Source: Bradyrhizobium sp. (GTDB lineage Bacteria; Pseudomonadota; Alphaproteobacteria; Rhizobiales; Xanthobacteraceae). From it: a stretch of DNA of 55,032 nt. The translations under genes and the position numbers were made by a program. Location of the stretch: assembly GCA_018971675.1 (NCBI GenBank), contig JAGXAF010000002.1:1-55032 (forward strand). Direction: 5' to 3'. The notes under the pieces are model-generated. The model did not search any database. It had not been told where the DNA came from and was given only the letters and a program-made list of their open reading frames with translations. The stretch's first letter is position 1. Each line of letters begins with the position of its first letter. Of the stretch, positions 7,662 to 17,147 are shown one piece after another.

Positions 7662-8741
7662 ATGGCCGACCCGATCCAGGACGTTCTGCAAGCCTTTTCC
7701 CGCGGCGAGATCGTCGTGGTCACTGACGATGACGATCGCGAGGGTGAGGGTGACCTGATCACGGCGGCGTCGTTATGCAGCGCCGACAAGATGGCGTTCA
7801 TCATCCGCCACACCTCGGGCATCGTCTGTACGCCGATTACGACCGAGGACGCGCGGCGGTTGCGACTCGACCCCATGGTTGCTCATAATGAGTCCAATCA
7901 TACCACCGCCTTCACGGTCTCGATCGACTACAAGCCGGATGGCGGAACCGGCATTTCTGCGGACGAACGCGCTTCCGTCTGCCGGGCGCTGGCCAATCCG
8001 AATGCCGGCGCCAATGATTTTGTCCGCCCTGGCCACGTGTTTCCGCTGATTGCGCGCGACGGCGGCGTGCTGCTGCGCTCGGGTCATACCGAGGCCGCGG
8101 TCGACCTCTGCAAGCTCTCGGGCCTGCCGCCGGTCGGCGTCATCAGCGAATTGATGAACGACGATGGCACCGTGATGAAGGGCGAGCAGGTGGCCCGCTT
8201 TGCCAGCGTCCACAAGCTGAAGCACCTCACCATCGCCGACATGATCGCCTACCGCCAGGCGCGCGAAAAACTGATCGAGCGGGTCGCCACCTTTACCACC
8301 GACAGCCCGATCGGCCCGTTACAGGGTTACGCCTATCGTTCGCCGTTCGACTCGATCGCGCATGCCGCCTTCGTCTATAATGACATCGGCGACGGCCGGA
8401 ACGTGCTGACCCGGTTGCATAAGTCCAACATCGTAAAGGACCTGTTCACCACCGGTCCCGCGCGGATGGAGGCAGTGCTGCAGCACTTCAGAAAGGCCAA
8501 TCACGGGGTGCTGGTCTATTTGCGCGACGGCGCCGCCGGCGTCCCGGTCGAACCCATAGGTGAAACGCGATCGGCGGAAGCCGACCGCAACAGGCAATGG
8601 CGCGAGGTGGGCGTCGGTGCGCAAATACTGCGCGACCTTGGCATCACCTCGATCCGCAATCTCACCTCGTCCGTGCACGACTACAAGGGACTGTCAGGTT
8701 TCGGAATCGAGATCGTTTCGAACGAACGCCTTGAGGTCTGA
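7662..8741 (+). CDS. ribB: 3,4-dihydroxy-2-butanone 4-phosphate synthase with degenerate GTP cyclohydrolase II domain
   Basis: 359 aa. The N-terminal 200 residues are a complete RibB: the acidic DDDDREGEGDL loop near 22-32 for Mg/ribulose-5-phosphate, FIIRHTSGIVC, and the HTEAAVDL motif near 146. The C-terminal 150 residues have the RibA fold in outline (LVYLRDGAAG, then a YKGL segment near the end), but the three zinc-binding Cys of active cyclohydrolase II are absent; the matching stretch reads LHKSNIVKDLF without any Cys. It should therefore make only the four-carbon unit of riboflavin, as known for many alphaproteobacterial RibBA-like proteins. The ribosome site is weak, so the upstream repeats may matter for expression. 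Confidence 0.92.
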   Translation: MADPIQDVLQAFSRGEIVVVTDDDDREGEGDLITAASLCSADKMAFIIRHTSGIVCTPITTEDARRLRLDPMVAHNESNHTTAFTVSIDYKPDGGTGISADERASVCRALANPNAGANDFVRPGHVFPLIARDGGVLLRSGHTEAAVDLCKLSGLPPVGVISELMNDDGTVMKGEQVARFASVHKLKHLTIADMIAYRQAREKLIERVATFTTDSPIGPLQGYAYRSPFDSIAHAAFVYNDIGDGRNVLTRLHKSNIVKDLFTTGPARMEAVLQHFRKANHGVLVYLRDGAAGVPVEPIGETRSAEADRNRQWREVGVGAQILRDLGITSIRNLTSSVHDYKGLSGFGIEIVSNERLEV

Positions 8742-8842
8742 GTTCATCCTCTTTTCGAACATATCCAATTTAATTGCGCTTGGAACAATAGCGCTTTACC
8801 TTGGAGGGCAATCGAGACGGCCACAATGCGAAAGGATTTTCC

Positions 8843-10057
8843 ATGAGTGCGCGCCCTCAGCCCAAGGATAAGCCGTCCACGCCGGCTTTCCAATGGGACG
8901 ATCCGTTCATGCTCGACGAGCAACTCACCGAAGATGAGCGCATGATCCGCGACACCGCACGCGCCTATGCGCAGGACAAGCTGATGCCGCGCGTGGCCAA
9001 AGCCTATCTGGAAGAAAAAACCGATCGCGAGATCTTCAACGAAATGGGTGAACTCGGCCTGATCGGGATCACCCTGCCGGAGGAATATGGCTGCGCCAAT
9101 GCCAGCTATGTCGCTTACGGGCTGGTCGCGCGCGAAATCGAGCGGGTCGATTCCGGCTATCGCTCGATGAACTCGGTGCAGTCCTCGCTGGTCATGCACC
9201 CGATCTACGCCTACGGCGACGAGAACCAGCGCAAGAAATATTTGCCCAAGCTCGCTACTGGCGAATGGGTTGGCTGCTTCGGTCTGACCGAGCCGGACGC
9301 CGGTTCCGATCCCGGCGGCATGAAGACCCGCGCCGAGAAAATCCCGGACGGCTATCGGCTGAGCGGCTCCAAGATGTGGATCTCAAATGCGCCGATCGCC
9401 GATGTATTCGTGGTTTGGGCAAAATCATCCGGACATGACAACCAGATCCGCGGCTTTGTGCTCGAAAAGGGCATGAAGGGCCTATCGGCGCCGAAGATCG
9501 AGGGCAAGCTGTCGCTGCGCGCCTCGGTGACCGGCGAGGTCGTGATGGATGGCGTCGAGGTGCCGGAAAGCGCGCTGTTGCCCAACGTGTCCGGCCTGAA
9601 GGGGCCCTTCGGCTGCCTCAATCGTGCCCGCTACGGCATTTCCTGGGGTGCGATGGGCGCGGCGGAAGACTGCATGCACCGCGCCCGGCAATATACGCTC
9701 GACCGCAAGCAGTTCGGCCGGCCGCTGGCAGCGACGCAACTGGTGCAGAAGAAGCTCGCGGACATGCAGACCGACATCGCGCTCGGCCTGCAGGCTTCCT
9801 TGCGCGTCGGACGGCTGATGGACGAGGGAAAGATGGCGCCCGAGATGATCTCCATCGTCAAGCGCAACAATTGCGGCAAGGCACTGGATATCGCGCGGAC
9901 CTCGCGCGACATGCATGGCGGCAACGGTATCCAGATCGAGTATCACGTCATGCGCCACACCGCGAACCTGGAAACCGTCAACACCTATGAAGGCGCTCAC
10001 GACGTCCACGCCCTGATCCTCGGCCGCGCCATCACCGGCATCCAGGCATTTTCGTAA
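8843..10057 (+). CDS. gcdH: Glutaryl-CoA dehydrogenase
   Basis: 404 aa from ATG 8843 ([10 protein letters not shown]), with AAGGA 8 bases upstream. It has the acyl-CoA dehydrogenase fold with FAD motifs [14 protein letters not shown] and [16 protein letters not shown], the GCDH-type [16 protein letters not shown] segment, and the catalytic base Glu at about 383 in [16 protein letters not shown]. The enzyme oxidises and decarboxylates glutaryl-CoA to crotonyl-CoA in lysine, tryptophan and benzoyl-CoA breakdown. It stands between ribB and a beta-lactamase-fold hydrolase, with no partner acyl-CoA genes beside it. Confidence in the subfamily is high from these motifs. Confidence 0.92.
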   Translation: MSARPQPKDKPSTPAFQWDDPFMLDEQLTEDERMIRDTARAYAQDKLMPRVAKAYLEEKTDREIFNEMGELGLIGITLPEEYGCANASYVAYGLVAREIERVDSGYRSMNSVQSSLVMHPIYAYGDENQRKKYLPKLATGEWVGCFGLTEPDAGSDPGGMKTRAEKIPDGYRLSGSKMWISNAPIADVFVVWAKSSGHDNQIRGFVLEKGMKGLSAPKIEGKLSLRASVTGEVVMDGVEVPESALLPNVSGLKGPFGCLNRARYGISWGAMGAAEDCMHRARQYTLDRKQFGRPLAATQLVQKKLADMQTDIALGLQASLRVGRLMDEGKMAPEMISIVKRNNCGKALDIARTSRDMHGGNGIQIEYHVMRHTANLETVNTYEGAHDVHALILGRAITGIQAFS

Positions 10058-10094
10058 GGTCGCGTCGAACGACAGCACCGCAAGTTCCGTCGCG

Positions 10095-10164
10095 GCCGGG
10101 CTTGTCCCGGCCGTCCACGTCTTGGTCACAAAGAAAGACGTGGATGCCCGGTACAAGGCCGGGC
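10095..10164. repeat. Long imperfect palindrome (REP-like element)
   Basis: A 70-base near-palindrome: GCCGGGCTTGTCCCGGCC then CCACGTCTT pair with AAGACGTGG then a CCCGG/GGCCGGGC arm. I recall such CGGGCTTGTCCCGG hairpins as abundant in Bradyrhizobium intergenic regions. It sits between gcdH and the hydrolase gene, just before the hydrolase start. Confidence 0.75.
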
Positions 10165-10196
10165 ACGACGAGGACAAGAGATCACGGACAAACGTC

Positions 10197-11141
10197 ATGG
10201 CCGATAACGATGACATCCCGTTCAACCGCAATTTCCCGCTGAAGCCCGGCGTCGTCGACGAGGTACGCCCCAAGGTGCGGCGGATCCTCTGCGATAATCC
10301 GAGCCCGTTCACCTTTACCGGCACCGTCAGTTACATTGTGGGCGAAGGCAAGGTCGCGATCATCGACCCGGGTCCCGACGACGAGGCCCACGCGGCGGCG
10401 CTGCTGGATGCGGTGCGCGGCGAAACCGTGACACACATTCTGGTCACCCACACCCACCGCGACCACTCGCCAAACACCGCGCGGATCAAGGCGGCAACCG
10501 GCGCCATCGTTTATGCAGAAGGTCCGCATCGGGCGTCGCGACCGCGCTATGAGGCGGAGAGGCACAATCCGGAATCTGGCGTCGACCGCGAGTTCAGCCC
10601 TGACGTCAGGGTTACCGATGGCGAGGCTATCGAAGGCGATGGCTGGGTGCTGCAGGCCGTGGCGACACCGGGGCACACCGCCAATCATCTGGCGTTCGCC
10701 TGGCCACAGCGGAAAATCAATTTCGTCGGCGATCACGTCATGGGCTGGTCGACTTCGATCGTGGCGCCGCCGGACGGATCGATGGTCGACTACATGGCTT
10801 CGCTGGGCCGGCTCGCGGCCCGCGACGAGGATTTGTATTTCTCGGGTCACGGCCCGGAAATACCGGGGGGGCCACGGTATGTGCGCTTCCTGGTCCGGCA
10901 TCGTCAGGCGCGCGAGGCCTCGATCCTGCATCGCCTGGCCAAGGGCGAAACCGATATCCCGACCATGGTGCGGGCCATCTATATCGGCATCGACCCGCGG
11001 CTGATGAACGCGGCCGGTTATTCGGTGCTGGCGCATCTGGAAGATCTGGTCGGACGCGGCATTGTGGCGACCGACGGCGATCCCGTGATTGGCGGCAAGT
11101 ACAGATTGGCGTCAGGGGAACATGGCAAGTCGCGAATGTAA
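10197..11141 (+). CDS. Metallo-beta-lactamase fold hydrolase (LACTB2-like)
   Basis: 314 aa from ATG 10197 (MADNDDIPFN). The frame continues upstream, but through the palindromic repeat, so the internal ATG is preferred even though its ribosome site is weak. The zinc motif THTHRDH is at 84-90, with further ligands in ATPGHTANH, VGDHVMGW and SGHGPE. After the MBL fold, a winged-helix-like tail (about residues 240-300, AGYSVLAHLEDLVGRG) matches the LACTB2/RNase-like group. Substrate could be a thioester or RNA; the sequence does not decide. Confidence 0.85.
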   Translation: MADNDDIPFNRNFPLKPGVVDEVRPKVRRILCDNPSPFTFTGTVSYIVGEGKVAIIDPGPDDEAHAAALLDAVRGETVTHILVTHTHRDHSPNTARIKAATGAIVYAEGPHRASRPRYEAERHNPESGVDREFSPDVRVTDGEAIEGDGWVLQAVATPGHTANHLAFAWPQRKINFVGDHVMGWSTSIVAPPDGSMVDYMASLGRLAARDEDLYFSGHGPEIPGGPRYVRFLVRHRQAREASILHRLAKGETDIPTMVRAIYIGIDPRLMNAAGYSVLAHLEDLVGRGIVATDGDPVIGGKYRLASGEHGKSRM

Positions 11142-11161
11142 AAGGAAAGACTTACCTTCCT

Positions 11162-11187
11162 CTATTCGCCACTCATCATTCGCTCTC
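11162..11187. repeat. Short interspersed repeat, copy A
   Basis: CTATTCGCCACTCATCATTC and the next six bases match 12195-12220 at 23 of 26 positions. It lies 3 bases downstream of the DUF1499 gene's 3' end. Confidence 0.6.
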
Positions 11188-11189
11188 TT

Positions 11190-12044
11190 TCATTTCTTCA
11201 CCGTCTTGGCTGGCGGTTTGATCGGCAGTTGCGGCTTCTTGACGGCAGGCCGCTGATTGGCGTTGTCCACGGCGCTATTGAGATCTTCGGCGAATTTGAG
11301 GATCCGCGCGGCGTTGCTCCCGAGATCGCTCTCAAAATAGCGCGACGACGAGCGGATATCGATCCGTGAATCGTCGCCATCGGCGACCACCCGGATCGAG
11401 ACGTCCTCGCGGAATCCCATGATCGGGGTCCGCGCCACCGCTTCAATGTGGCCGATGCGGCGCGGCGGCAGTGGTGGCCGCTCGTCGATGATCAGCCACT
11501 TTCGTCGGCCCACGAGTTGTCGTGCAATCTCATAGGCGCGTTGCACCGGGATTTCCAGGTCGATCGGCTCGACATCGGGATAGGCGAGCCGCTGTTGTTC
11601 GGCTGCGTACAGTCCCGTATAGACCGCGGTGTTGGTGCCGTCACCGCCGCGCAGCCGGGCCAGCGCATCAAAGCCCGGTGGGTCGATCGGATCGGTGGTG
11701 ATATCGTGGATATGCGGCAACTTGCGATATTGCAGGCCGAGATAGGCCGGGTAGGCCAGCACCATAACGTCGATCAGCATCGCCAGCAGGATGCGGCTCA
11801 TGCCACGCGAGCCGTTTCGCCAGATCGCGACGAAGGCGGCGAGGCCAACCAGAATCGAAAGCCCGGCGCAGCCGAGCGCGCCGAAAAACGTGGTCAGCGC
11901 CGGTTTCACCTCAAGGAAGCCGAAGCGGACAATCAGGATCGAGACCAGCACCGCGACCACGGAAAATACCGCAAGGTTGCGCGCCCACGAGGCGAGGCTG
12001 GACACGGGCTCCGTCTGGTAGGGAGCGGAAAACCTGCGGGCCAT
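11190..12044 (-). CDS. DUF1499 membrane protein
   Basis: 284 aa. Three membrane helices come first (about 20-43, 50-73, 82-102), followed by a soluble DUF1499 domain (about 105-265) with TDPIDPPGFDALARL near its start and SSSRYFESDLGSNAARI near its end, the usual DUF1499 landmark. The tail is Pro/Lys rich. Function is unknown; the helices predict inner-membrane anchoring with the domain on one face. The gene is bracketed on both sides by copies of a short interspersed repeat (11162-11187 and 12195-12220). It runs in the same direction as the acyl-CoA ligase gene upstream, about 200 bases apart. Confidence 0.8.
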   Translation of the reverse strand: MARRFSAPYQTEPVSSLASWARNLAVFSVVAVLVSILIVRFGFLEVKPALTTFFGALGCAGLSILVGLAAFVAIWRNGSRGMSRILLAMLIDVMVLAYPAYLGLQYRKLPHIHDITTDPIDPPGFDALARLRGGDGTNTAVYTGLYAAEQQRLAYPDVEPIDLEIPVQRAYEIARQLVGRRKWLIIDERPPLPPRRIGHIEAVARTPIMGFREDVSIRVVADGDDSRIDIRSSSRYFESDLGSNAARILKFAEDLNSAVDNANQRPAVKKPQLPIKPPAKTVKK

Positions 12045-12144
12045 CGCTTCAATTCTGCCGGGTTGGAACCTGGTCGGGCGTCACGCGCCCGAGTCTTGCA
12101 AACATGCCCGTTGAGACCACGGCGTTACGGCGATTTCAAGGGGG

Positions 12145-12239
12145 GCGAATAGGGAGTAGCGAATAGGGAGGGTGGCTCTGGTCGTCCCCACTCGCTATTC
12201 GCTACTCACCATTCGCTCCCCGACGGTTCGCTATTCGCC
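12145..12239. repeat. Cluster of interspersed and inverted repeats, copy B
   Basis: GAGTAGCGAATAG (12154-12166) is an exact inverted match to CTATTCGCTACTC (12195-12207). Variants of GCGAATAGGGAG occur twice on the left and CGCTATTCGC again at the right end. The right arm is the second copy of the 11162-11187 repeat. Confidence 0.7.
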
Positions 12240-12247
12240 TCCTTCCT

Positions 12248-13876
12248 TCACGCCGCCGCGTTGGGAAAACTGTAGCTCTTGAACTGGTCGCGCAGCGCGG
12301 TTTTGAGGATCTTTCCGGTCGCGGTATGCGGGATGCCGTCGACAAAGGCCACGTCGTCGGGCATCCACCATTTGGCGATCTTCCCATCCATGAATTCCAG
12401 GATGTCCTCGCGGCTTGCCTTCTGGCCCTGCTTGAGTTGCACGATCAGAAGCGGCCGCTCGTCCCATTTGGGATGACGGATGCCGATCACGGCAGCTTCC
12501 GCCACAGCCGGATGACCGACGGCGAGGTTTTCCAGATCGATGGAGGAAATCCATTCGCCGCCGGACTTGATCACGTCCTTGGAGCGATCGGTGATCCGCA
12601 TATAGCCGTGCGGATCGATGGTCGCGACATCGCCGGTGTCGAAATAGCCCTGCTCGTCGAGGATATTGCTATCGAGCCGGAAATAGGCTTTCGACACCGC
12701 AGGGCCCGAGACCTTGAGCCGGCCAAAGGTCTTGCCATCCCACGGAAGTTCCTTGCCGGCATCGTCGGTGATCTTCATCTGCACGCCGTACGGCGGATAA
12801 CCCTGGGTCTGCAATATATCGAGCCGTTGCTCGCCTTGCAGTTCGGTAAAGGGCGGCTTCAGCGTGGCGAGCGTGCCGAGGGGGCTCATCTCGGTCATGC
12901 CCCAGGCGTGACGGACCTCGACGCCCATGTCGACGAACGACTTGATCATCGAACGTGGCATCGCCGAGCCACCGCACACCACCATTCGCAGGTGCGGCAG
13001 TTTCAGATTGTTGGCGGCCATATGGTTGAGCAGCATTAGCCAGACCGTAGGCACGCCGGCGGTGTAGGTGACTTTCTCGGTATCGAGGAGTTCATAGACG
13101 GAGGCACCGTCGAGCTTCGGGCCGGGCATCACCAGCTTGGTGCCCATCGAAGGCGCCGAAAAGGCGATGCCCCAGCTGTTGGCGTGGAACAACGGCACCA
13201 CCGGCAGCATGGTGTCGGCGGCAGACGTGCCAAGCGCATCCCTGCAGTTGGCCATCAGCGCGTGCAGCACGTTGGAACGGTGCGAATACAGCACGCCCTT
13301 GGGATCGCCTGTAGTGCCCGAGGTGTAGCACATCGCGGCCGCGGTATTTTCGTCGAAATCCTTCCACGCGAAATCACCATCCGACTGCGCAATCCACTCT
13401 TCGTAGGAGATTGCGTTCTTCAGCGTGGTCTGCGGCATATGCGCCCTGTCGGTATTGATGACATAGCGCTCGACGCTCGGCATCTTGTCGGCGACCTTTT
13501 CCACCATCGGCACGAAAGTGGTGTCGACCATCACGATGCGGTCTTCGGCGTGATTGATGATCCAGGCGATCTGGTCGGGAAACAACCGCGGGTTCACGGT
13601 ATGGCAGATCGCGCCAATACCCATGATGCCGTACCAGCTCTCGAGATGGCGCCATGTGTTCCAGGCAATGGTGGCGACGCGATCGCCGAACTTGATGCCA
13701 TCGCGTTGCAGGCTTTGCGAGACCTTCAGGGCGCGAGCGTGAATTTGGGCGTAATTAGTGCGATAAATCGGACCTTCGACGGAGCGTGTCACGACCTCCT
13801 GGGTGCCGTGGTACTTGGCCGCGTGCTCGATAATGCGGTGACAAAGCAAAGGCCAATCTTGCATCAATCCGAGCAT
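12248..13876 (-). CDS. Medium/long-chain acyl-CoA ligase (AlkK-like)
   Basis: 542 aa, ATG at 13876 with GGGAGGA about 10 bases upstream. Adenylate-forming superfamily: A3 motif YTSGTTGDPKG at 184-194, A5 WGMTEMSP around 335, A7 DTGD around 420, the ITDRSKDVIKSGGEWIS hinge, and the A10 Lys in TGKILKTALR near 518-527. The MQDWPLLCHRIIEHAA N-terminus and the WNTWRHLESWYGI segment are typical of the AlkK/medium-chain fatty acid ligase group. It activates fatty acids to acyl-CoA with ATP and would feed beta-oxidation. It is divergent from the extensin-like gene; their starts are 53 bases apart. Confidence 0.9.
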   Translation of the reverse strand: MLGLMQDWPLLCHRIIEHAAKYHGTQEVVTRSVEGPIYRTNYAQIHARALKVSQSLQRDGIKFGDRVATIAWNTWRHLESWYGIMGIGAICHTVNPRLFPDQIAWIINHAEDRIVMVDTTFVPMVEKVADKMPSVERYVINTDRAHMPQTTLKNAISYEEWIAQSDGDFAWKDFDENTAAAMCYTSGTTGDPKGVLYSHRSNVLHALMANCRDALGTSAADTMLPVVPLFHANSWGIAFSAPSMGTKLVMPGPKLDGASVYELLDTEKVTYTAGVPTVWLMLLNHMAANNLKLPHLRMVVCGGSAMPRSMIKSFVDMGVEVRHAWGMTEMSPLGTLATLKPPFTELQGEQRLDILQTQGYPPYGVQMKITDDAGKELPWDGKTFGRLKVSGPAVSKAYFRLDSNILDEQGYFDTGDVATIDPHGYMRITDRSKDVIKSGGEWISSIDLENLAVGHPAVAEAAVIGIRHPKWDERPLLIVQLKQGQKASREDILEFMDGKIAKWWMPDDVAFVDGIPHTATGKILKTALRDQFKSYSFPNAAA

Positions 13877-13929
13877 ACGGACGTTCCTCCCGATTGTTAT
13901 CGTTTGCCGCGGGTCATCACGGAATTGAC

Positions 13930-14979
13930 ATGAAGTTTAGCGCGGAGAAAGCGACCCGCAAATGGCCTTGTGACCACGCCGCCAGGATATTCATTACCGC
14001 CGTGGGCGCATTGTTATGGGTTTGTGTGTCATCTGGCCCCGTCGAGGCTGCACGCCAGTCGGGGGTAGCTCCATGGAGCGGCCTGTTTCGGGAGAGCACG
14101 CCAAGGTCGCGGCCACCAAGGCAGGCCGTTTCGCGTCTCCCGGTGCCGCTGCCGAGGTCGCGCCCGCCGGAAGCGCCGGGAATAGAGCCCGAGTCCGCAG
14201 CCGGGAGGCAACCGCGCCCGGCGAACAACAAGCCGGTCGAGCAGGCCGCTGCACCCCCACAGCATCCATCGTCGGCCTGCCGGATGGCGCTGACGGATGC
14301 CGTCGCGATCGCTCCAAGCATTCCCGATATCCATGGCCCCGGCGGCTGCGGCGGCGACGACCTGGTGCGGCTGGAGGCCGTGGTGCTGCCGGACAAGCGC
14401 CAGGTAGCGGTCAAACCCGCCGCGATCCTGCGCTGCGCCATGGCCTCGGAGGTCGCGGCATGGGTTCGTACCGACGTCGCGTCGCTCGTCACCAGCCTCG
14501 GCAGCGCCATCAGCGCGCTGGACAATTTCGACTCATTCGAATGCCGCGGCCGTAACCGTGTGGCCGGCGCGCAATTGTCCGAACACGGCCGCGCCAACGC
14601 ACTCGACGTCCGTGGCTTCGAACTCGCCAATGGCCAGTCAATTTCACTAACCGATCGCAATGTGCCGCGTGAGGTCCGCGAGAACGTGCTGCATTCGGTC
14701 TGCGCGCGATTTACCACCGTGCTGGGACCCGGTTCGGACGGTTACCACGAGAATCATATCCATCTCGATTTGATCGCGCGGCGCAACAACTACAGAATCT
14801 GCCAATGGAACGTGTGGGATCCGATGCCGCAGATCGCCCCGATGCTGCCGGCCGAGCGGCCAGCGGAAGCGCCCCCGCGCGACGAAGCCGTCACATCGGA
14901 CACTCCGCAGCCAGACGCGGCCACATCGGAAACCGCCGGTGTCAATCCGGTCACGCCGCCAATAAAAAAGCGCCGGTAA
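13930..14979 (+). CDS. Extensin-like family exported protein
   Basis: 349 aa from ATG 13930; a longer TTG start is possible but would delay the signal segment. An export or anchor helix lies at about 17-40 (IFITAVGALLWVCVSSG), then a Pro/Arg-rich linker to about 115. The extensin-like C-terminal domain (about 120-300) contains CRMALTD, GPGGCGGDDLVRL, the SEHGRANALDVRGF motif and YHENHIHLDL with the metal-site His/Asp pattern shared with DD-peptidase-like folds. Several conserved Cys suggest disulfides. The likely place is the periplasm, acting on cell wall, but activity is not proven for the family. Its stop codon lies inside the downstream terminator. Confidence 0.82.
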   Translation: MKFSAEKATRKWPCDHAARIFITAVGALLWVCVSSGPVEAARQSGVAPWSGLFRESTPRSRPPRQAVSRLPVPLPRSRPPEAPGIEPESAAGRQPRPANNKPVEQAAAPPQHPSSACRMALTDAVAIAPSIPDIHGPGGCGGDDLVRLEAVVLPDKRQVAVKPAAILRCAMASEVAAWVRTDVASLVTSLGSAISALDNFDSFECRGRNRVAGAQLSEHGRANALDVRGFELANGQSISLTDRNVPREVRENVLHSVCARFTTVLGPGSDGYHENHIHLDLIARRNNYRICQWNVWDPMPQIAPMLPAERPAEAPPRDEAVTSDTPQPDAATSETAGVNPVTPPIKKRR

Positions 14980-14994
14980 ACCGACGCCTTTTAT
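14970..14994. terminator. Bidirectional terminator between convergent genes
   Basis: GCGCCGGT (14970-14977) pairs with ACCGACGC (14980-14987) with one mismatch, flanked by A6 on the left and CTTTTA on the right. It serves the extensin-like gene on + and possibly the L,D-transpeptidase on -. Confidence 0.75.
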
Positions 14995-15013
14995 TTCGGT
15001 CTGTTTAGGACGG

Positions 15014-15694
15014 TCACTGAAAGACCGAGCCGCCGCCGCCCTGAAGTGCCATCTGTGAATTAAACGGGGAGTCGCCATGATGCGGCTCAAGCACCACGAC
15101 GACGGTTCCGATCTTCACGCGATTATAAAGATCGATCGCATCCTCGTTGGTCATGCGAATGCATCCCGACGAAATCGAGGCGCCGATATATTCCGGCTGG
15201 TTGGTGCCATGAATCCGGAACAGCGTATCCTTGCCGCCGGAATAGAGATACATCGCGCGCGAACCCATCGGATTGTCGGGGCCCGGCGCCACGAAGCTTG
15301 GAACGCCCAGCCGTTCGATCTCGCCCTTGGTCGGGTGCCAAGCCGGCCATTCGGTCATGCTGCCGATCTTGGCAATTCCGGACCAAGCCATCGCTTCCTC
15401 ACCGACGGTGATGCCGTAGCGGATCGCCTTGCCACCATCGAGCACGTAATAGAGATAGTGATTGTCAGAATCGACCAGGATTGAACCCGGGGCTTCCTTG
15501 CGGTGATATTCGACGATGGCGCGGCGGAAAGGCTCGGCGACAGGAACATTGGTGTAACGGATCTTGGAGAGCAGTTCCTTGTCATGCGGCTTGAAAGCGG
15601 TCGTATTGGTCGCCTCATAGGTCGTACCCTGCATGCAGCCCGACAGCATTAGGCCCGCAGCCAGAATTCCCAAGGTCAGCTTCAGCGACGACAT
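15014..15694 (-). CDS. L,D-transpeptidase (YkuD) lipoprotein
   Basis: 226 aa from ATG 15694, with GGAAG 6 bases upstream; the frame is open further back without a ribosome site. The lipobox LMLSGC gives lipidated Cys20. The YkuD domain spans about 70-215 with the signature His162 in IHGTNQ and catalytic Cys178 in SISSGCIRM. The substrate loop WPAWHPTKGEIERLG and the PDNPMGSRAMYL motif are also typical. Such enzymes make 3-3 peptidoglycan cross-links or attach proteins to peptidoglycan in the periplasm. It is convergent with the extensin-like gene, which also acts on the envelope. Confidence 0.9.
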   Translation of the reverse strand: MSSLKLTLGILAAGLMLSGCMQGTTYEATNTTAFKPHDKELLSKIRYTNVPVAEPFRRAIVEYHRKEAPGSILVDSDNHYLYYVLDGGKAIRYGITVGEEAMAWSGIAKIGSMTEWPAWHPTKGEIERLGVPSFVAPGPDNPMGSRAMYLYSGGKDTLFRIHGTNQPEYIGASISSGCIRMTNEDAIDLYNRVKIGTVVVVLEPHHGDSPFNSQMALQGGGGSVFQ

Positions 15695-16028
15695 AGCACT
15701 TCCAATCGAAATTTTACCGGAGCAGCGCCAAGATCGCGCCCCAAAACGCCACGATTCCACGAGCCGCATTATCGACGGAATCGGTCATAATTCCAGAATT
15801 TAGATGGTCGTGCCGAATGTCGGATGCCCCCTGTGGCTTTTTTGCCTCAGATTTTCCAATGTTCGGCGGATTTTGGGTCGCCTGCCGGAAACTTGCCAGG
15901 TCGCTGTCACGGCGTTGCCATCCAGTCGCCGCAAATGTGGATCGCCGGTTAATGCAGCGTCGTCCGCGCTTGCCAGGATCAAGCCAATTCCTGTTGGCTA
16001 GGCCGGCCGTCCTGTTCTGGAGTTTCTT
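15695..16028. other. Divergent intergenic region
   Basis: About 330 bases between the divergent L,D-transpeptidase and CorA genes, so it should carry both promoters. I see no convincing gene, riboswitch or strong hairpin. Confidence 0.4.
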
Positions 16029-17009
16029 ATGCTGTCGGTGTTCGTCCCAGCCGAAACCTCGCTGAAAAAGCTCGTTTCCACCGACCTTGCCGCGCTGCCC
16101 GTCGGCGCGGTCTGGATCGACCTCGTCAAGCCGACCGCGGAAGAGGACCATGCCGTGGAACGGCTCGCCGGAATCGCGGTTCCGACCCGGGAGGACATGC
16201 AGGAGATCGAGATCTCCAGCCGGCTCTATATCGAAAACGGCGCTCGCTACATGACGGCTACGCTGATGTGCTCGTCGGACAGCGAAAACCCGCGCACGAC
16301 GGCGGTGACTTTCATTCTCTCCGGTCACCGGCTGGTAACCGTGCGCTACGATGCGCCGAAGCCGTTCATGCTGGTGGAGAACAAGCTGGCACGTGGCTGT
16401 CCCGCCGCCATCACCGGCGAAATGGTGCTGATGGAACTGCTGGATGCGGTGATCGACCGCAACGCCGACATCCTCGAGCGGGCGGGCGGCGACATGGACA
16501 ATATCAGTCACAGTATTTTCGAGCCCGACGGAGCGGCGCGGACCGGCCATACCAAGCGCTATTCCGATATCCTGATCGCGATCGGCCGCAAGGGTGATTT
16601 GACCTCGAAGGTGCGGGAGAGCCTGGTCTCGGTCGGGCGCGTGGTGACCTTCGTGGCGGCTGCGGCGGACGGCGCCAAATGGTCCAAGGACATGCGCGAA
16701 CAGCTTAAAACCATGCAGCGCGACGTGACGTCGTTGACCGATCACGCCTCCTATCTCTCCAACAAGATCACCTTCGCGCTGGATGCGATGCTTGGCGTCG
16801 TCAATCTCGAGCAGAACAATATCATCAAGCTGTTTTCGGTGATGGCGGTGGTGTTGATGCCGCCGACCTTGATCGCCTCGATCTACGGCATGAATTTCAA
16901 GGTGATGCCGGAACTGGATTGGCAGCACGGCTACCCAATCGCGCTGGCGATGATGGTGCTCGCGGCGGTACTGCCTTACGTGTTATTCAAATGGAAGCGC
17001 TGGTTGTAA
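16029..17009 (+). CDS. corA: CorA-family magnesium/divalent metal transporter
   Basis: 326 aa; GGAG lies 7 bases before the ATG. A large N-terminal cytoplasmic domain (about 1-265) with a long coiled helix is followed by two C-terminal membrane helices (about 266-285 and 302-322). The YGMNF selectivity motif of CorA is at 286-290, at the end of the first helix. The family forms pentameric channels for Mg2+ and also Co2+/Ni2+. The gene stands alone. No Mg riboswitch is obvious upstream. Confidence 0.92.
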   Translation: MLSVFVPAETSLKKLVSTDLAALPVGAVWIDLVKPTAEEDHAVERLAGIAVPTREDMQEIEISSRLYIENGARYMTATLMCSSDSENPRTTAVTFILSGHRLVTVRYDAPKPFMLVENKLARGCPAAITGEMVLMELLDAVIDRNADILERAGGDMDNISHSIFEPDGAARTGHTKRYSDILIAIGRKGDLTSKVRESLVSVGRVVTFVAAAADGAKWSKDMREQLKTMQRDVTSLTDHASYLSNKITFALDAMLGVVNLEQNNIIKLFSVMAVVLMPPTLIASIYGMNFKVMPELDWQHGYPIALAMMVLAAVLPYVLFKWKRWL

Positions 17010-17147
17010 GCGCGTTAAGACTCCATTATCGGAGGTTGAATCCGGCAAAAAGCCTGCCTCGATGTCACCGATAAAATTTGAGTGGTACGCTGAACGTTTG
17101 AGCGAAACTTGTCTGCGATAAAGCCGTTTCACGCCGCGGGAACAGCA

